Source of the DNA: Bombus terrestris
Taxonomy: Eukaryota; Arthropoda; Insecta; Hymenoptera; Apidae
Length of the DNA: 64,000 nt
Reading direction: 5' to 3'
NCBI RefSeq assembly: GCF_910591885.1
Contig: NC_063279.1
Location: forward strand, 4,402,001 to 4,466,000
Shown: positions 25,871-38,580 of the stretch, one piece after another
How positions within the stretch are numbered: position 1 is the stretch's first letter
How the letters are laid out: every line of letters starts with the position of its first letter
Program-made: the position numbers and the translations under genes
The notes under the pieces: generated by a model
Seen by the model: the letters and a program-made list of their open reading frames with translations, nothing else
Databases searched by the model: none
What the model was told of the DNA's origin: nothing

Positions 25871-26760
25871 AGCTGCCAAGTCAGAATAAATGATTTGTGG
25901 AACATTTTTAAAAATTGTATTTCTAAGAAATATTTCAAGATTAATCGAACGATGATTGGAACGTGATTAAATTATGTTTGTCAAATCTGATAAACGTGAA
26001 ATTACTATTTCATACGTGTACATACATCTAATTATTTCTTAAGATTTTGCTACAAATCCTTACCTTTTATTCTTTCAGAACTTTACGTCGTTTTCAGTTC
26101 ACAGCCAAGTAATTTTTATATGACCTTTGTCATAGACAAGATACAATAAGTAAATGACATTAAATAATGTAATTAAGTGAATGAAGATATTGAAACAACT
26201 TGGACGCAAATTTTTGAAACAACATTTCTCTGCATCGCTTGGATAGCTTTAATTTACCGATTTGTCGAGAAACAAACTTTTCTACCTAAGAAACACGTTA
26301 TTCTCTTCGTTTTTTCATGCAATGTCTCGTGGAACGACAGATATGGTATCCTTTTTTCACGGAGAAAAGCTTCTTATCCTCAAAGCACCCGCATCAAGAG
26401 ATGTTCAATGCTTTCACCGATTTATTCGCCGTAACCTTTTCGACTTGTCGCAATTTTTCTGTTTCGTTCACGACTAGTACATTTGCGCTAAAACTATTCG
26501 ATCAAATGAGTTCGAATAAATTAAATAGCTAATTAGCTTTTGAATTTTTTGCTTAGAAGGTGATAGAAAGAATTTTATACTTGTACGAAAACGAAAACTT
26601 TTAAATTTAACTTACTTTCGAATCCATATATGTAAAATTTATATCTAGAATCGATTTTGAAATATTACTAAATCCACTATTTCCTTAATAAACGAACAAA
26701 TACACGAGATACATCTTTCCGAGTGATTCACATAGCAAATATTTAAAAAATGCAACATGC

Positions 26761-26808
26761 TTAATATCCAACGTACAATATATTTTAATATCCAAAGCAC
26801 AATTTATT
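26761..26808. repeat. two-copy 24-bp tandem duplication
   Basis: Two adjacent 24-base units begin TTAATATCCAACGTACAATA and TTAATATCCAAAGCACAATT, each followed by TATT. They differ at three or four positions. Confidence 0.85.
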
Positions 26809-28236
26809 CGTGTTCAATGATGCGCTTACGCGTACGTCTGCTTCTCTGAAATATTGTAATACTTATAGGATTTCAAATATTTCAGGATTTTATATTTTTA
26901 AATATCCGGTGGATTTTACCTCCACGTTCTATTTTCTACCTTTCTTTCTCTTATTTGAATACGTTGACTATGCAGGCGTCAGCTAGACGTACAAAAATTT
27001 TAAAATATTTTTTCTTGTTTATATAGAAGGAATATTTATCTCTAATTTGATTACAGCATTCTTTCTACTTCAAAAAATTAAAAATCACTTGTCCATGCAT
27101 ACATCTATGCAGAACAAATCTCAACTCAGATTAAATACAGATGTTGTCTCAAATTAAATAGCAATATTATTAGATTGAATATTAGTATCTATTCGATGTT
27201 CATTAGGAGACATTAATCTTTAATTGATATTGTTAAATCATACGTGACAACGAAAGTACAGGATAGATTGAAATTAGAAAACATTATTAATTATAATCCG
27301 TGTCCCGTATTTTAAAATAAATTGCACACCGAACTCGAAAACATAAACAGTCAACAGACACGTGCATCTTTTTGCATACACCAAATCTATCGTTATAGAA
27401 GGAGCGCAACTTTTCAATTAATCTACTCGTTAAGCTTTCTCTCTGGGTTTCTCGATATTTTCCTGGCTACCTCTTTCCTTTATTAATCCCTCTACCAACA
27501 AACCAGCACGCAACGCTGGGAAAATGAAATGTAAAGGAAATTTATGAGCGTACAGCAATCACAACCGGTTGCTCGATAATTCAATCTAAGCAAACCCGAC
27601 AAGATACTTTGTCTTTTGTCCAATTCCTCTCAGCACGTGGTTGCAAGGTAGCCAAAGAGTCGAGGTCACAAGTAAACCCGAAGGGATAATACCTTTTCCT
27701 GCTGATATTGAGAGTAACCTTCCGTGAGAGGATCCTCCACAAGAATTCCTTATCTCTATTGTCTGTCTTCTTTTATTCTGCCATCTATCTGTTTATATAT
27801 CTGGCTTTCTATCGTTTCGCGGCGAAACTATTGGCCTGTGGGCTCTGTTCGACATTCGACGGAACTTTGATAAGTCTCGGCAGAGAAGCGTGCAAAAAGT
27901 AAGACAAGAAGATACGGGAACATGATAAACGATAGGTACCTCTCGGTCTTCGGGCTGGAATTTCTTTGAAACCACGGGAATATTAAAATTTCATAATGGT
28001 TACAGGACGCCAACCGAAGCGTTTCGATGTGTTTCTATCCCGTGGTTCGCGCACCAGGGATATTAATTTTATTTTTATTACGATGTTTCCTTGACGTTGA
28101 AGAGCCGTTTCATTGTTCAAGAAGGTTCATCGCATTGTTTGTTATCCTTTTTTCCCTTTCCCTATAAAAATCTGTTCTCACTTTAAAAATGTATAAAAAC
28201 GATAAAATAGATTTATAATACAATCATAATAGAATT

Positions 28237-28256
28237 AGAGAGAGAGAGAGAGAGAG
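28237..28256. repeat. (AG)10 microsatellite
   Basis: A pure AG run of 20 bases. Confidence 0.95.
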
Positions 28257-28920
28257 GAACATGCGGACAAAGTACAGGATTTCTGCGGAGTAAGTAGTCG
28301 TTTTCTCAGATTATTGTGCGCACGCTACAAAGAAACAACTACCCACGTAGTTGCTTGAAATTGTTAACTTTCTACGAAAATCATTTCTATTTTGTCATCC
28401 TCTATGGAATTATACTAATCCTTTGTACGTATGTTTAGAATTATGTATGTTATGAAATATTATGAAATGTAGAAACTCACGAAAATTTCAATTTTAGAAT
28501 CTCATATAGCGTCATTAAAAATTAATTTAGACATTCTGCAGAATCGGGAATAGAACCGAGGCATTTTATCAAAATAATTCAACGACGCTTAATGTTCTTC
28601 CACTAATAAAATCATTGGAAACTAACGTACCTAAATCTAGGTAGATTCATGTATAATTTATACATAATCATACAAACATAAAAAGGATTTTAATAATCTT
28701 GTCAATGGAAGGATATCAAGCATCGTTGAATTATTTAGATAAAATGATTCGGTTTTATCCTTAATCTTATAGAATCTTTAAATTAGCTCTCAATGATGCT
28801 ACATGACTAAAAAATTGAAACTTTTTTCTGTTTTCATAGAATCTGAACATGTTGTGATAGAACCTATTGTAAATGAAAAATAAAAATAGAACATTCTGTG
28901 CAAAAAAATTCGACGATATT

Positions 28921-29320
28921 TGATTCAAGCGCGTGATTAATCACCGAGCGTATTGGAAGAATTTCGTTGTGTTCCGAGCCACGTCGCAACGAAGATGGAA
29001 AATCACGGAAGCAGCCAAGGTATGTCGCATCCGACGATAAAGCCATCCCGGTGCAGGACCGAGAAACGAGACTCCTGTTGCTTTTGAACGCCACTCGCCA
29101 ACGACCCTTTCATATTTCATTCGTTTTCGAAGTGTCAGACCTCGGATCCAGATGCGAAACTCCCATTTATTTTTCATCCCCACAAAATTTCATTGACCGT
29201 ACACACAGTCAGGGAAAGCACATTCTTGCTACTCCCCCTGAGCATGAGGCTTTCGTGAATATATTGGCTGCATTCCAATGCGTCCGACAACAGAAATGAC
29301 CATCTGTGCAAGACTAAATA
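28921..29320. other. GC-richer island with a possible first coding exon
   Basis: A CpG-richer block, open on the plus strand for about 110 codons (28967-29299, no in-frame ATG at the start) and on the minus strand in two frames. The opposite-strand openness suggests composition. It contains the ATG-plus-donor pair described separately. Confidence 0.35.
28995..29019 (+). other. possible short first coding exon (ATG plus donor)
   Basis: An ATG with strong context (CGAAGATGG) starts MENHGSSQ, and 25 bases later AGCCAAG is followed by GTATGT, a near-consensus donor with GT at 29020-29021. The sequence before it is CpG-rich, like a 5' untranslated region. No matching downstream exon could be identified, so this rests on two signals only. 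Confidence 0.15.
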
Positions 29321-30670
29321 GACACTGTTACCACAGGATTTGTATACACGGTGGTATGTCACTATGGTATATTTTTAAAAAGTTGAATTTACTACTTTAA
29401 TTTTGACTATATGAGATAAGCTATGGTTACCCGAATAATTCAAGCTTTGATATCTTAAACTTTCATTTCGAATTTAGCATAGAAAAATGTGAGCAAATAT
29501 TGTGTATACATTGTAGCCAGAAAAAGAAAATATCAAATATTTGCAATGGGACTTAGTAAGAATAAATATTTGAGAGTCAAATATCGCCAGAGTAATAAAC
29601 TGCAGAAAGCAAATATTATGTAGATAATTAAATAAATGTTATGTTAATGTAAATAAATGCTACCCTTTTCATTAGTTGTATATTATTTATTGCGTTAGAA
29701 ATTGCGATTCATCTCGTATGTTATAAATTCTTCGCCAATTCTTTTCGTGCAGCTTTCGCGACATTTTGAAGGTTTATTGATCGGTCGAGGATTGAAAAAT
29801 CGTCGCAACAACACTGGTTTGTGTTTACTCAAGTATAACACGAGATACCAACGTCAAAAGTAGACAATGCAAGTTCAGGTCAAAATAGCATCAAGAAGAA
29901 TAGAAGCTTGAATATCACAGGGCAAAGGTATAAAAGAAGCTGTGAAGTATACACTTACTGAATTTATATCAATCTTTGGTAAATGACTATGATGTTTTCG
30001 ATATGAGCATCCGATCATATCGCGTTGAAATTTTTTTCTCTATAGCCTTTACGAGTGAAACGATATAATATCGATCGCTAAAAACAGCAGCTTTTAAAAT
30101 ATCGAATTATCAACGAATATCGAAGAGTTGAAACGCAAACGTTTGAAATTTTATTTAATTTACTTTTGATAAAAGTCAATCGAGAAAATCAAAGTAATTA
30201 AATCAAAGTAATCACTGTAAAGTTATTTGTTCAATTGGCATAAATTGTTTACCGCGAATAAAGTGTGTAAAACATTCAAATAATACATTCACGTATGAAC
30301 AAAGAGACTACTCTAGCGTCGATTGCCAAACAATGACCGAATACTAAAAATTCACTGCGATCATTACTTTTCAATGTATTCTCTGTCGTGTAATTAACGC
30401 AGAAAGGCTAAAAAATCTGTAAATCGAAGCTTTAACAAAATTTAACGATACAATACTAAAAAGCTTTTAATAATGAAATTAATTCTCATATATTACTAAT
30501 AATTAGCGTAATGGATTAACGCATTAATTTTATTAAGTAACTAGAGATACCCATTAAATATCTCTTAAGTCACTTTTCACAATTGTTTAAAGAAGTGACA
30601 ATGCGAAACCAATGCAGATATATCCAAACATATAAATATCAATAAACCATTTATCTCTAAGCCAACATTC
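29321..30670. other. AT-rich non-coding stretch
   Basis: Nothing supportable. Confidence 0.6.
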
Positions 30671-31350
30671 CACCTTTCCACGTGAATGCAAGAATATCCC
30701 GGCATCTCCGAGGTCTCACGACCGCAAACTCAAACACCCATCAATCCTTCCCTCTTCACCATCCCAAAAAAACGTCTCTCGATCGTTTCCACTTCGGTTC
30801 CATTCGAAATTCCCGAACCGTCCGTGAATCGATCGCAGATACAATCGAAACGCTACGAGCCTCCGTAATGGGTGAAACAAAATGGTCGCTTTAAAACTTG
30901 ACGCATCGACGAAGCGAACGAACGACGCGATTCGATTCCCGTGAATTTCATTCGCCGGCCTGTCCATGCGGATAACGACAACAAAAACAACCAGTTTTTG
31001 ATTGCCAACGAATTGCCGGGAACCAAGCAGTTTCGCGTTGACACCGATTTCCACGGACACAGCCTGTGTCCCGTGTCGCCGCGGAGATGAAAGACGGAGA
31101 TTGCGATTCCGCGAAGCGCGGAAGACTTCAAATTGTGTCGCTTTGCCGGATAAAATACGATAAAGCCACCCTGCGAAGCTTCGGCGCACAAAGCTCCCTC
31201 TGTTCCCGGCTGGTGTAATATACTCGAGCACGGGGGTGAGAAAGGAACAGAAAGACGAGAGGAAGAAAAGGACGGAGAGCTTTGTCGAGGTATCCCCGAT
31301 ATTCGTGCATGCACTCGAGAAACTACCGTGTCTTTGCCCGTCCAATTAGC
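30671..31350. other. large CpG-rich island
   Basis: About 680 bases are clearly richer in G, C and CpG than the flanks. The minus strand is open in two or three overlapping frames through most of it. Candidate regulatory island or hidden exon; see the separate entry for the longest frame. Confidence 0.45.
30716..31345 (-). CDS. doubtful 209-codon open frame
   Basis: The minus strand keeps one frame open for 209 codons, but it does not begin at an ATG (the first in-frame ATG starts MDRPANEIHGNRIASF, leaving about 84 residues). A second minus frame is open for 153 codons over the same DNA. The translation has a Ser/Phe-rich N-terminal part, a hydrophobic patch LVVFVVVI near the middle, and a basic C-terminal half. 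No domain is recognised. Two simultaneously open frames argue for low stop density due to composition. A coding exon or an old pseudogene cannot be excluded. Confidence 0.15.
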   Translation of the reverse strand: MDGQRHGSFSSACTNIGDTSTKLSVLFFLSSFCSFLTPVLEYITPAGNRGSFVRRSFAGWLYRILSGKATQFEVFRASRNRNLRLSSPRRHGTQAVSVEIGVNAKLLGSRQFVGNQKLVVFVVVIRMDRPANEIHGNRIASFVRFVDASSFKATILFHPLRRLVAFRLYLRSIHGRFGNFEWNRSGNDRETFFWDGEEGRIDGCLSLRS

Positions 31351-33780
31351 GACTCCATTAGATGATTATTTGTACCGATACAAGACAGCAGTGTCTCGAA
31401 CTATTATTTGACCAGAAAGACCTCCGATAAGGACCTTCTTTTGTTCTTACTAGTTTGCTGTGTCGCGTTGTACACAGCAAGAGAAATTAGTGGCGCTTCG
31501 CGTGGATTAGGCAATTCGAGAACGAACGAAGTTAGATTTTAATGCGATTTATGGATATGTTGTTTGCGGATGTGTGGGGCTTGTTGAGGAGTTTGATGAA
31601 TTTTCTGATTTGCGGATTCACTTCGTATTATTTCGTTAAGTGTATTTGTTGACAGAATAATAAACTTTAACGGTTAGGGTGGTTTTGTGGAGGGTCGTAC
31701 TCCGAGAGACGCAAGAAATCCTCTCAGGCTGTTTAATATATCTGAAATTCTACCTCGAGTATTAATTATCGTGAAACTTTTATATTAATACGTATAAACG
31801 CACAATAATAATAATAATAAACACATATAAAATTTACCCAATTAATTTTTCGATGATGTACAGTTACATGTTTATTATTTTGTCAAATCTATGGCTCGTT
31901 TGGTGTATCAAGTAAGAAGCTGATCATAATCATGGCACTATAATAATCTTTTGTAATAGAAGTGATTATTCCAGTATTAAAGTCGTATTTTGGAAATTAT
32001 TGATATTACTAGATATGATTATTAATAGATATGATATTGATCTATTATTAAACAAACACTCATTCCTTTTTCACAGTATATACAATTTTCACGCTCTAAC
32101 AATAAGATGAAACGATTAATTTTAAGACAGTACGTTTCATCTTTCCAATTTGTATCTACTTGCGCAACCTACGTTTTGTATAAAATAAAAAATTACAATT
32201 TAAAATGCAGAAACACCGTCAGGAAAGCAAAACAATTTATGAAACGCCAGGTTTGCAAGTTTTTCAAATACTCGTTTTAATACCATTATGCGATGCGGTA
32301 AAAGACTTTCAAGGTTTTTCTCCAGGAGAAACAATTTTCACAGAAAGCTAGGAAATTCGTTTCACGCCAGATGTAATACAATAGGACCGTGTCTTTCTGT
32401 GTTCTTTTCGAACGTTGCTTGACATGGCCTAATTACAAAAATTATTCATCTTAAAATACCGAAATTTCTTTACATCGTCGAGACAATGTCTTACATGTGC
32501 ACAAACGAATCGCGTTTAAAACTGTTGATCATGAACACAAAGGATACAATTTTACAATTCTTTAATCCCCCTTTTTCTTCATTTCATTCCCACTTTACGC
32601 GTAGCTCGTTCCTGGCTTGGACATTTCACGAAAATTAAGGGCAAACTCGCCAATTTTTTCTTCGTTTGCTACTTTCAGTCAAAATTGTACCGTCAATATC
32701 AATCAAACGAGACAGAAGTATAATGCAAATTGCCATTGTTGTCTATGGAACGTAGATTAATCTTTGCATAAGTCATTTGTTTGCAAACAACGAACCGATA
32801 TCTCCGACGAAACTTCTGTAACAACACAAAAAGCTACGAAAAAAATACTTATTGCAAAAGAAAAAAAGAATATGTTACTCATCGTGAAATTGTAAAAAAT
32901 TTACTGGTAGTTGAAATTATTCGAGTTAGCATTACACGTATACTCGGCACATAAAAAGTAAAAGAGGACATTCTGATCATATTGAATATAATAAATTTAA
33001 GTAAAAAATAATTTAATGTGGAGATTAAATTTCTTTAGGTTTAAGATTCACGTAATAAGTCAAACTATACTAAGAAATGAGAAAGGTGGCGAAGTTATAA
33101 TAACGTAAGTGATTACTGATTACACGTCACAGGGGTTGAACTCTGATATAAGAGTTCGTTAAAAATATGAAACTTCCACGAGGTGGAGGGGATAATAATG
33201 TTCTGTGCAAGAAGAACGCTTACTTTAGAACCGTGGACTCGAAGACGAGTTTTATTAAGGAAACTGGCTAGATGCATAAACTCTCGAAGACTACAAGACT
33301 AAATCCTGGTCTATGGTAAAAGTTTCCTTAATCCCGCGCTCTTTCTCCTCAAAAGTGTAACAATTTTTCTATTAAAGTCTTAGAAAGAATAACAATTTTA
33401 CTATCCAAAGTAAGAGAAAGATGATGTCAACTTCAAATTTTCGAAATTCTTCTAATAGCCTATAAACATAATACGTTATAAAGTAACAAAGCCACACTAT
33501 CGAGAAAAAGTTTAAAAGCACTTTTATAATATTCTTTTATATTTGTTGTCTCTATTACTTGTGTATTAGATTATCATTATTCGATTTGTTAATCGTAAAT
33601 TACCATTTGTCACGATTTAACACCAAAGATGCTTGGCTTGATTTTAAATATCATTTCCTTTTCAAACTTGCTATCGATAGCGTAACTAAATTTACAGCGG
33701 ATATATTAATCAGCGAGATTAACCCAATTTATAATATTTTCTCAGATCTAAAATCTACCGAACACGGATGCGAGTGAAAA
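31351..33780. other. AT-rich non-coding stretch
   Basis: Contains an (AAT) microsatellite near 31802-31819. No gene or mobile element is supported. Confidence 0.6.
31802..31819. repeat. (AAT)n microsatellite
   Basis: About six AAT units in a row. Confidence 0.85.
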
Positions 33781-34480
33781 AGAAATTTAATAAACTCGTC
33801 CCTACAGCGAAAGAGCTGCAAACGAGCGAGTACCATCGAAACAGTAAACGACCGTGTCTGTTGGCTTTATGACTTTACACCGGCGCCGCAACGTCCTGCA
33901 AAGGTCCGATAAAACGGACCGAAACTCGTCCCGATGGCAGGCTGCCGCATCGAACCGGATTTTCCCTGCGAATTTCAACTGCAACTCGCTCGTGAACGAA
34001 TAAACGATGACAGGCCACAAACCGTGCTGTCACGCGTGCGCATGATACGTTATTTTTGCTCGGCGTTTCCTTCGACGTAACCAGCGAAATTTCAAACCAA
34101 CAACCCAGGAAAAACAGCTATAGCAGATGCCCGTTACACGCGATGATAACAAACGTACCGATATAAGTCACCGACCACGTAGCGGTCGCGTCTAATTAGC
34201 TAGCAGCCACTAATGAATGTTCGATTCACAAATATCGAAGCCCTATATGTGGATGAAAATAATTTGCAGTCGGTTAATTAGTATTCACGCCTGCTCTCGA
34301 CCGATTCGCGAGGAGGACAATAGGATTCCGCCTTCGATGCGGCGATAATTATTTTGTGTTCGTTACACGGACTAATTAATAGAACCAGGATGATCCGGAA
34401 CAATGATCCAGGATGACCGAACGTCTCTTTCTGGCAGTTTCTATCGATGTTTATGTTGAGTTTCGTACGTTCTCGTCGTT
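33781..34480. promoter_or_regulatory. CpG-rich island with clustered TAATTA sites
   Basis: A CpG-rich block whose right part holds four TAATTA hexamers, at 34193-34198, 34275-34280, 34346-34351 and 34373-34378. TAATTA is the core bound by many homeodomain proteins. A direct repeat of CCAGGATGA follows at about 34385 and 34408. No gene-like open frame is present. This looks like an intronic or intergenic enhancer; the function is inferred. Confidence 0.4.
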
Positions 34481-35373
34481 GATAACGATTTATGCACAAG
34501 TTTGGCATGGTTTTAGACAATTGGCGAATTCAAAATTATAGTCATGTAAGTCAAAGTTTCGAGAATTTATTCAACTGTTAGAAGCATTGCTAGTTTCGTA
34601 ACTAGTTTCTCTTTCATAGACGAAGTTTCATATTCTATAATAATAAACGTTGACCACTATTTTATGAAAATTAATACTGAAATTAGATACACGATTATGA
34701 GTGGATATTTATGTTTTTTGATGTTCCTGTGATATGCTACGAGAATGTGTTAGAAATGGAATAATTCGTGGAATAAAACTGACAAATCGTTACAGTGTAA
34801 ATGGGCTTCGGCAAGATATAGTTCGAATTTTATTATTTAATAGTTACCATCGTAATCACATATATAATTCAAGGTATTTCTTGAGACTCTAGGGTTTAAT
34901 CGACTCGTCTTACACGTGTAAGGTGCTTCAAGATGCTAATCCTGTGCTTTGCTAAAATTTGAACCTTCGACCAATTTATGTAGAATGACGTGATATGCTC
35001 TTTACTAATGAAAGCAACTCATACATTTTTCCAGGTTTCCTTCGTTTGCAATGTGTATAGATTAAATTATTTACTTATGGAGTAAAAACAATTTCCACAA
35101 ATTTGCTCCATCGAACTAAAATTCCATTGAAATGTATCATATTCCAACCTTATTAGGCTTGATAGATTTTGAAAATTAACTTATCGTCTAACTATAGGTA
35201 AAAGACAATAGCTGGCAAGACAACAAGGAATATTCTCTTTCCATTGCGCGAACTTTGAATATTCCTGAATCTCCACTTCATAACCTCAAACTTCGCAACC
35301 CTAAATTGTACAAATTCTAAACTCTAGCACCAGTACCAAACTCGAACAACTCCTAATCTCCACAAAGTCGATA
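34481..35373. other. AT-rich non-coding stretch
   Basis: Nothing supportable. Confidence 0.6.
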
Positions 35374-35375
35374 TA

Positions 35376-35531
35376 CAGTTGCTCGTGAAAATATTCGAAC
35401 ATCTGTAGAAACCTTTTATGAAATAGTCGTATCTCGATACCAACGGAATTGCAAAATATTTTATACGACATGTACAACGCAAACATAAACGTTCTTTACG
35501 CTAAGCGTTCAAATACTTTCACGAGTCACTG
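35376..35531. mobile_element. 156-bp MITE with terminal inverted repeats
   Basis: The left end reads CAGTTGCTCGTGAAAATATT, and the right end read from the opposite strand reads CAGTGACTCGTGAAAGTATT, each followed by YGAAC. About 21 of 25 terminal positions match. The element is bounded by TA on both sides (35374-35375 and 35532-35533), the target duplication of the Tc1/mariner superfamily. It is too short for a transposase, so it is a non-autonomous miniature element. A partial relative lies at 45054. Confidence 0.8.
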
Positions 35532-35533
35532 TA

Positions 35534-37499
35534 AATGTAGAAATGACAATTTCCACTCGTAAACCCAAACGTATATAAACCGAATCCATCCTTAATTATC
35601 GAGGAGATCTCTATAATCTACGAAGCATCTACAAAGCTGTAATATTTTTTCAAGGACGAAAGGCTTCGAATAAAATGTTCCAGATTAATTCAAGGAACTG
35701 TGTCGGTGGGTAAACGGATTCAGCCAATAGTTTCTCCGTCATTCTGCACGCCTTCTCGCGGTATCTAGACTGTTTAGATGGTCATCTTTTGATTGCGTGG
35801 ATTTATACAAGCGTCCAGATCAGATAAGGGTGACTTCAATTCGCCCTGAAATCGTCCTTACCCTCCACTGTTCGCGTCTCCTTTCTCTCTCTTCTTTCCC
35901 CTCTTTCGTAAAGCCAGGTCCAATTTTCCAGATATCCCCCTTCTCTGCTTTATCCCCGTTTCCCTCTATTTCTGCTTCGTGTTTATCTCTTTCCATGACG
36001 AGCCCTTATCGCAGTGACTTTTGCCCTTCTGGTCACACGCGTACCAGAAACGCATCTCTCCGGATAGAAACGGGGAAATAGGGAAAATTCTAGTTCTTAG
36101 AGCGGTAATTATGATCGGATGAATTGGAGATTATCCATGCTGATCTTATGTTAATCGTTCTTTGCAGGATCTTGATACGCGTGACTTTTCTACGACTATG
36201 TAGAATTTAAAGATGCAAAATTGCACATAATATGCAGAAATATATAAAACACACGAAACGCAGTATAGTATACAGTATTTAATAATTTAAACAATTCTCT
36301 ACTTCAAATTTGTGGAATAAGTAGTTTCAAATTAGCAACTTTTTAGATTCCACGTTATATGTAGTAGTTTTACGAATTTAATGGCATTATTTATGCGCGT
36401 CATTCGTATGAATTTTTTAACCTTAAGTGGACATTATTAATCGAGTTCTAAACACGTTTAACGTACTTTGTGAGGTCGGCACAGCTGGGGAGTTGCAGTT
36501 GAGAGATGTACCAAAGGGACGATATTTTTCACGCGCCATGACTTCGTATAAATAAACGGACGAGCGCGGAAAGGGGGAGAAAAACAGAGTAAGTATACAG
36601 TTTTCTATAGAAAATTGCCCCTGAAAGGAATAGAACATTTTTTGATAAAACAAAGAAGCCGCTCGAAAAGACTTTTTTCCCCAGGCCAAACAAAAAGAAG
36701 GGGGAAATATTTTCATGGAAAATTTCCATAAGAAAAAGTGATATTCTCCCCTGGATAAGAAAAAACACAATGTTACACAAAGCCATAACACCAAAGAGAG
36801 AAAATTTCTTAAAATAGCGTAGAGAGAATATAATCTTTCGTCGAAATTAACCATCGCTCCCTAATTAAAAAGTTTTGAAAAATCTGCATAGTGTTTTGTT
36901 GTTTAATAAAAGTTCACCTTCCAATCTCACGAAATGTAGAAGAAAATATACGAATTAATATAATATAATTAATAATATAACAATATATTACTACATAAAT
37001 GTCGTTCCGTATTTTTTGTCATTGCTAGCCCAATTATATTCTCCTAACATTAAAATATCTCGAATTTGAACAAGACTGCAACGAGATTACTATTATATTG
37101 TATATACAGTGCGTACAATTTCTCGTTTTAATTCTTAAAACATCATAAATCTTTCTCGTTTAGTAAAATGAATACGATTGATTGAAATACGCATATAAAG
37201 AATCGAGAATCGTGGAAATCATCGTTAAGAAAAAAGTATATTAAAATATTATCATAAGACAACATGAAACAAAATTAAAAACAAAACTACAAACTTCCCA
37301 AACGTCCTAGTAAATTCACCGAAAATGTTTTTAAATATCGTAATCGAAGTATTTGACGATACAGAAAAGAAGGATACCAAAGTCGACGCTTGAACACCGA
37401 TAAGCGGAAGGAGAGATAGCCATTCATTATGCAACCATAATCCCGCGTACTTTTTTCCTTCGAACAAAGATACAACGTAGTAATAAACTACTACTCGTG
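35534..37499. other. mostly AT-rich non-coding stretch
   Basis: A C/T-rich plus-strand patch lies at about 35860-36000 and a purine-rich patch at about 36560-36800. The latter produces the minus-strand frame listed next. No gene is supported. Confidence 0.5.
36423..36854 (-). CDS. doubtful 143-codon open frame
   Basis: An ATG in good context (GAGCGATGG; complement at 36852-36854) opens 143 codons on the minus strand. The translation starts MVNFDERLYSLYAILR, has a hydrophobic Phe/Leu/Cys-rich stretch at about residues 17-34, and further Phe-rich patches. The plus strand is purine-rich here, which depletes minus-strand stops, and a second minus frame (36529-36786) is open too. No domain is recognised. 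A chance frame is more likely than a gene. Confidence 0.13.
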   Translation of the reverse strand: MVNFDERLYSLYAILRNFLSLVLWLCVTLCFFLSRGEYHFFLWKFSMKIFPPSFCLAWGKKSFRAASLFYQKMFYSFQGQFSIENCILTLFFSPFPRSSVYLYEVMAREKYRPFGTSLNCNSPAVPTSQSTLNVFRTRLIMST

Positions 37500-37830
37500 G
37501 ATTTATTTGGCACGACACGACTGAAGTTTAATAGGCGTTTTGTTCACTGTTTCGGAAGGGACAAGCCTGGGCTGTAGAAACGCCCAAGACGGCTTTCTAA
37601 TTCGATCGGCAACATCGCCACGAAAATTTACGGGCCGGAAGTTTATCTTACCGGTTAATTCCGTTCGCAACTGGCTCTTCCGCCCCGTCGATACCCTTAC
37701 TCTAAGTTTCGTTTCCCGATTACTGTGAGTCTCGACGCGGATAATGCCGGTGGTGCCACGATAAATGACCTTTCTTTTACGCTTTTAATTCACCCCTTTG
37801 ATCTTGCTCGCGTGTTAAAATTGCATCGTT
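37500..37830. other. CpG-richer island
   Basis: A GC- and CpG-richer block with a 62-codon plus frame (37540-37728) lacking domain or start support. A candidate regulatory element. Confidence 0.4.
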
Positions 37831-38580
37831 GAACAGAGACACCATGCGACGTTCAAGGTAACATTGATATTAAATAACATTTTTCTTCGACGTGCTACTT
37901 TACTTTAGTTTCAATATTATACGCGAAGGTAAATTTGGATTATTCACAGATTAATGGAAACAGACTGATGCGTCTGAGGGACAAAGTAAAGGAAACAGCG
38001 AAATGTCGTTACTAACGAGCAGATTGGCAAAGCGATACGATTATGTAACTGGTAATGATCATAAGCTAGATAATCAGCGGATAACTAGACGATGATTTGA
38101 TGCTAGATAATTGAACGATATTGGAAGTTGTTAATTCAATACTAAATACCAATAATAATTAAATGTACAATCAGAAAATTCCATTTCTTAGCGACGATGA
38201 AATTAACCCGAGTAAATTGGATTCGATAAACGCTTTATTGACACAATTTAATCGTAGATATTAAATTTCATTTTCAATATCGTGTACGTGATAGATGAAC
38301 AGTCCTTGTTAAAAGCTAAGTAGAATATACACAAGAAATTTTTTAACAGGTCACTTCGTACACGCCATAACTCAAGCAAAAAGTTCCAAATACAAAGTTA
38401 CTACAACCGTAGCACGGGAACGTAAAGTGGTCGTTACGTACGACAACTAGAATATCAAATACGCTGACCTTCTTATTAGTATAGAAACTAAGTTCCTAAT
38501 TAAATACCCAACTACATTTAAAACTAATATCACCCAACGTGAAACGTACTCAACATACCGCGACATTACAACTCGAACTC
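37831..38580. other. AT-rich non-coding stretch
   Basis: Nothing supportable. Confidence 0.6.

Larger units (their letters stand above)
25871..28920. other. AT-rich non-coding stretch
   Basis: Holds a 24-bp tandem duplication (26761-26808), an AG microsatellite (28237-28256) and a weak tRNA-like patch (about 28535-28612). A mildly GC-richer zone at 27590-28090 shows no supportable gene. Confidence 0.55.

Noticed and set aside
28535..28612. tRNA-like patch on the minus strand with a T-loop-like GGTTCTATTCC and an upstream TTAGTGGAAGAAC
   Set aside because: The acceptor ends do not pair and no anticodon stem forms, so at most it is a decayed tRNA-derived piece.
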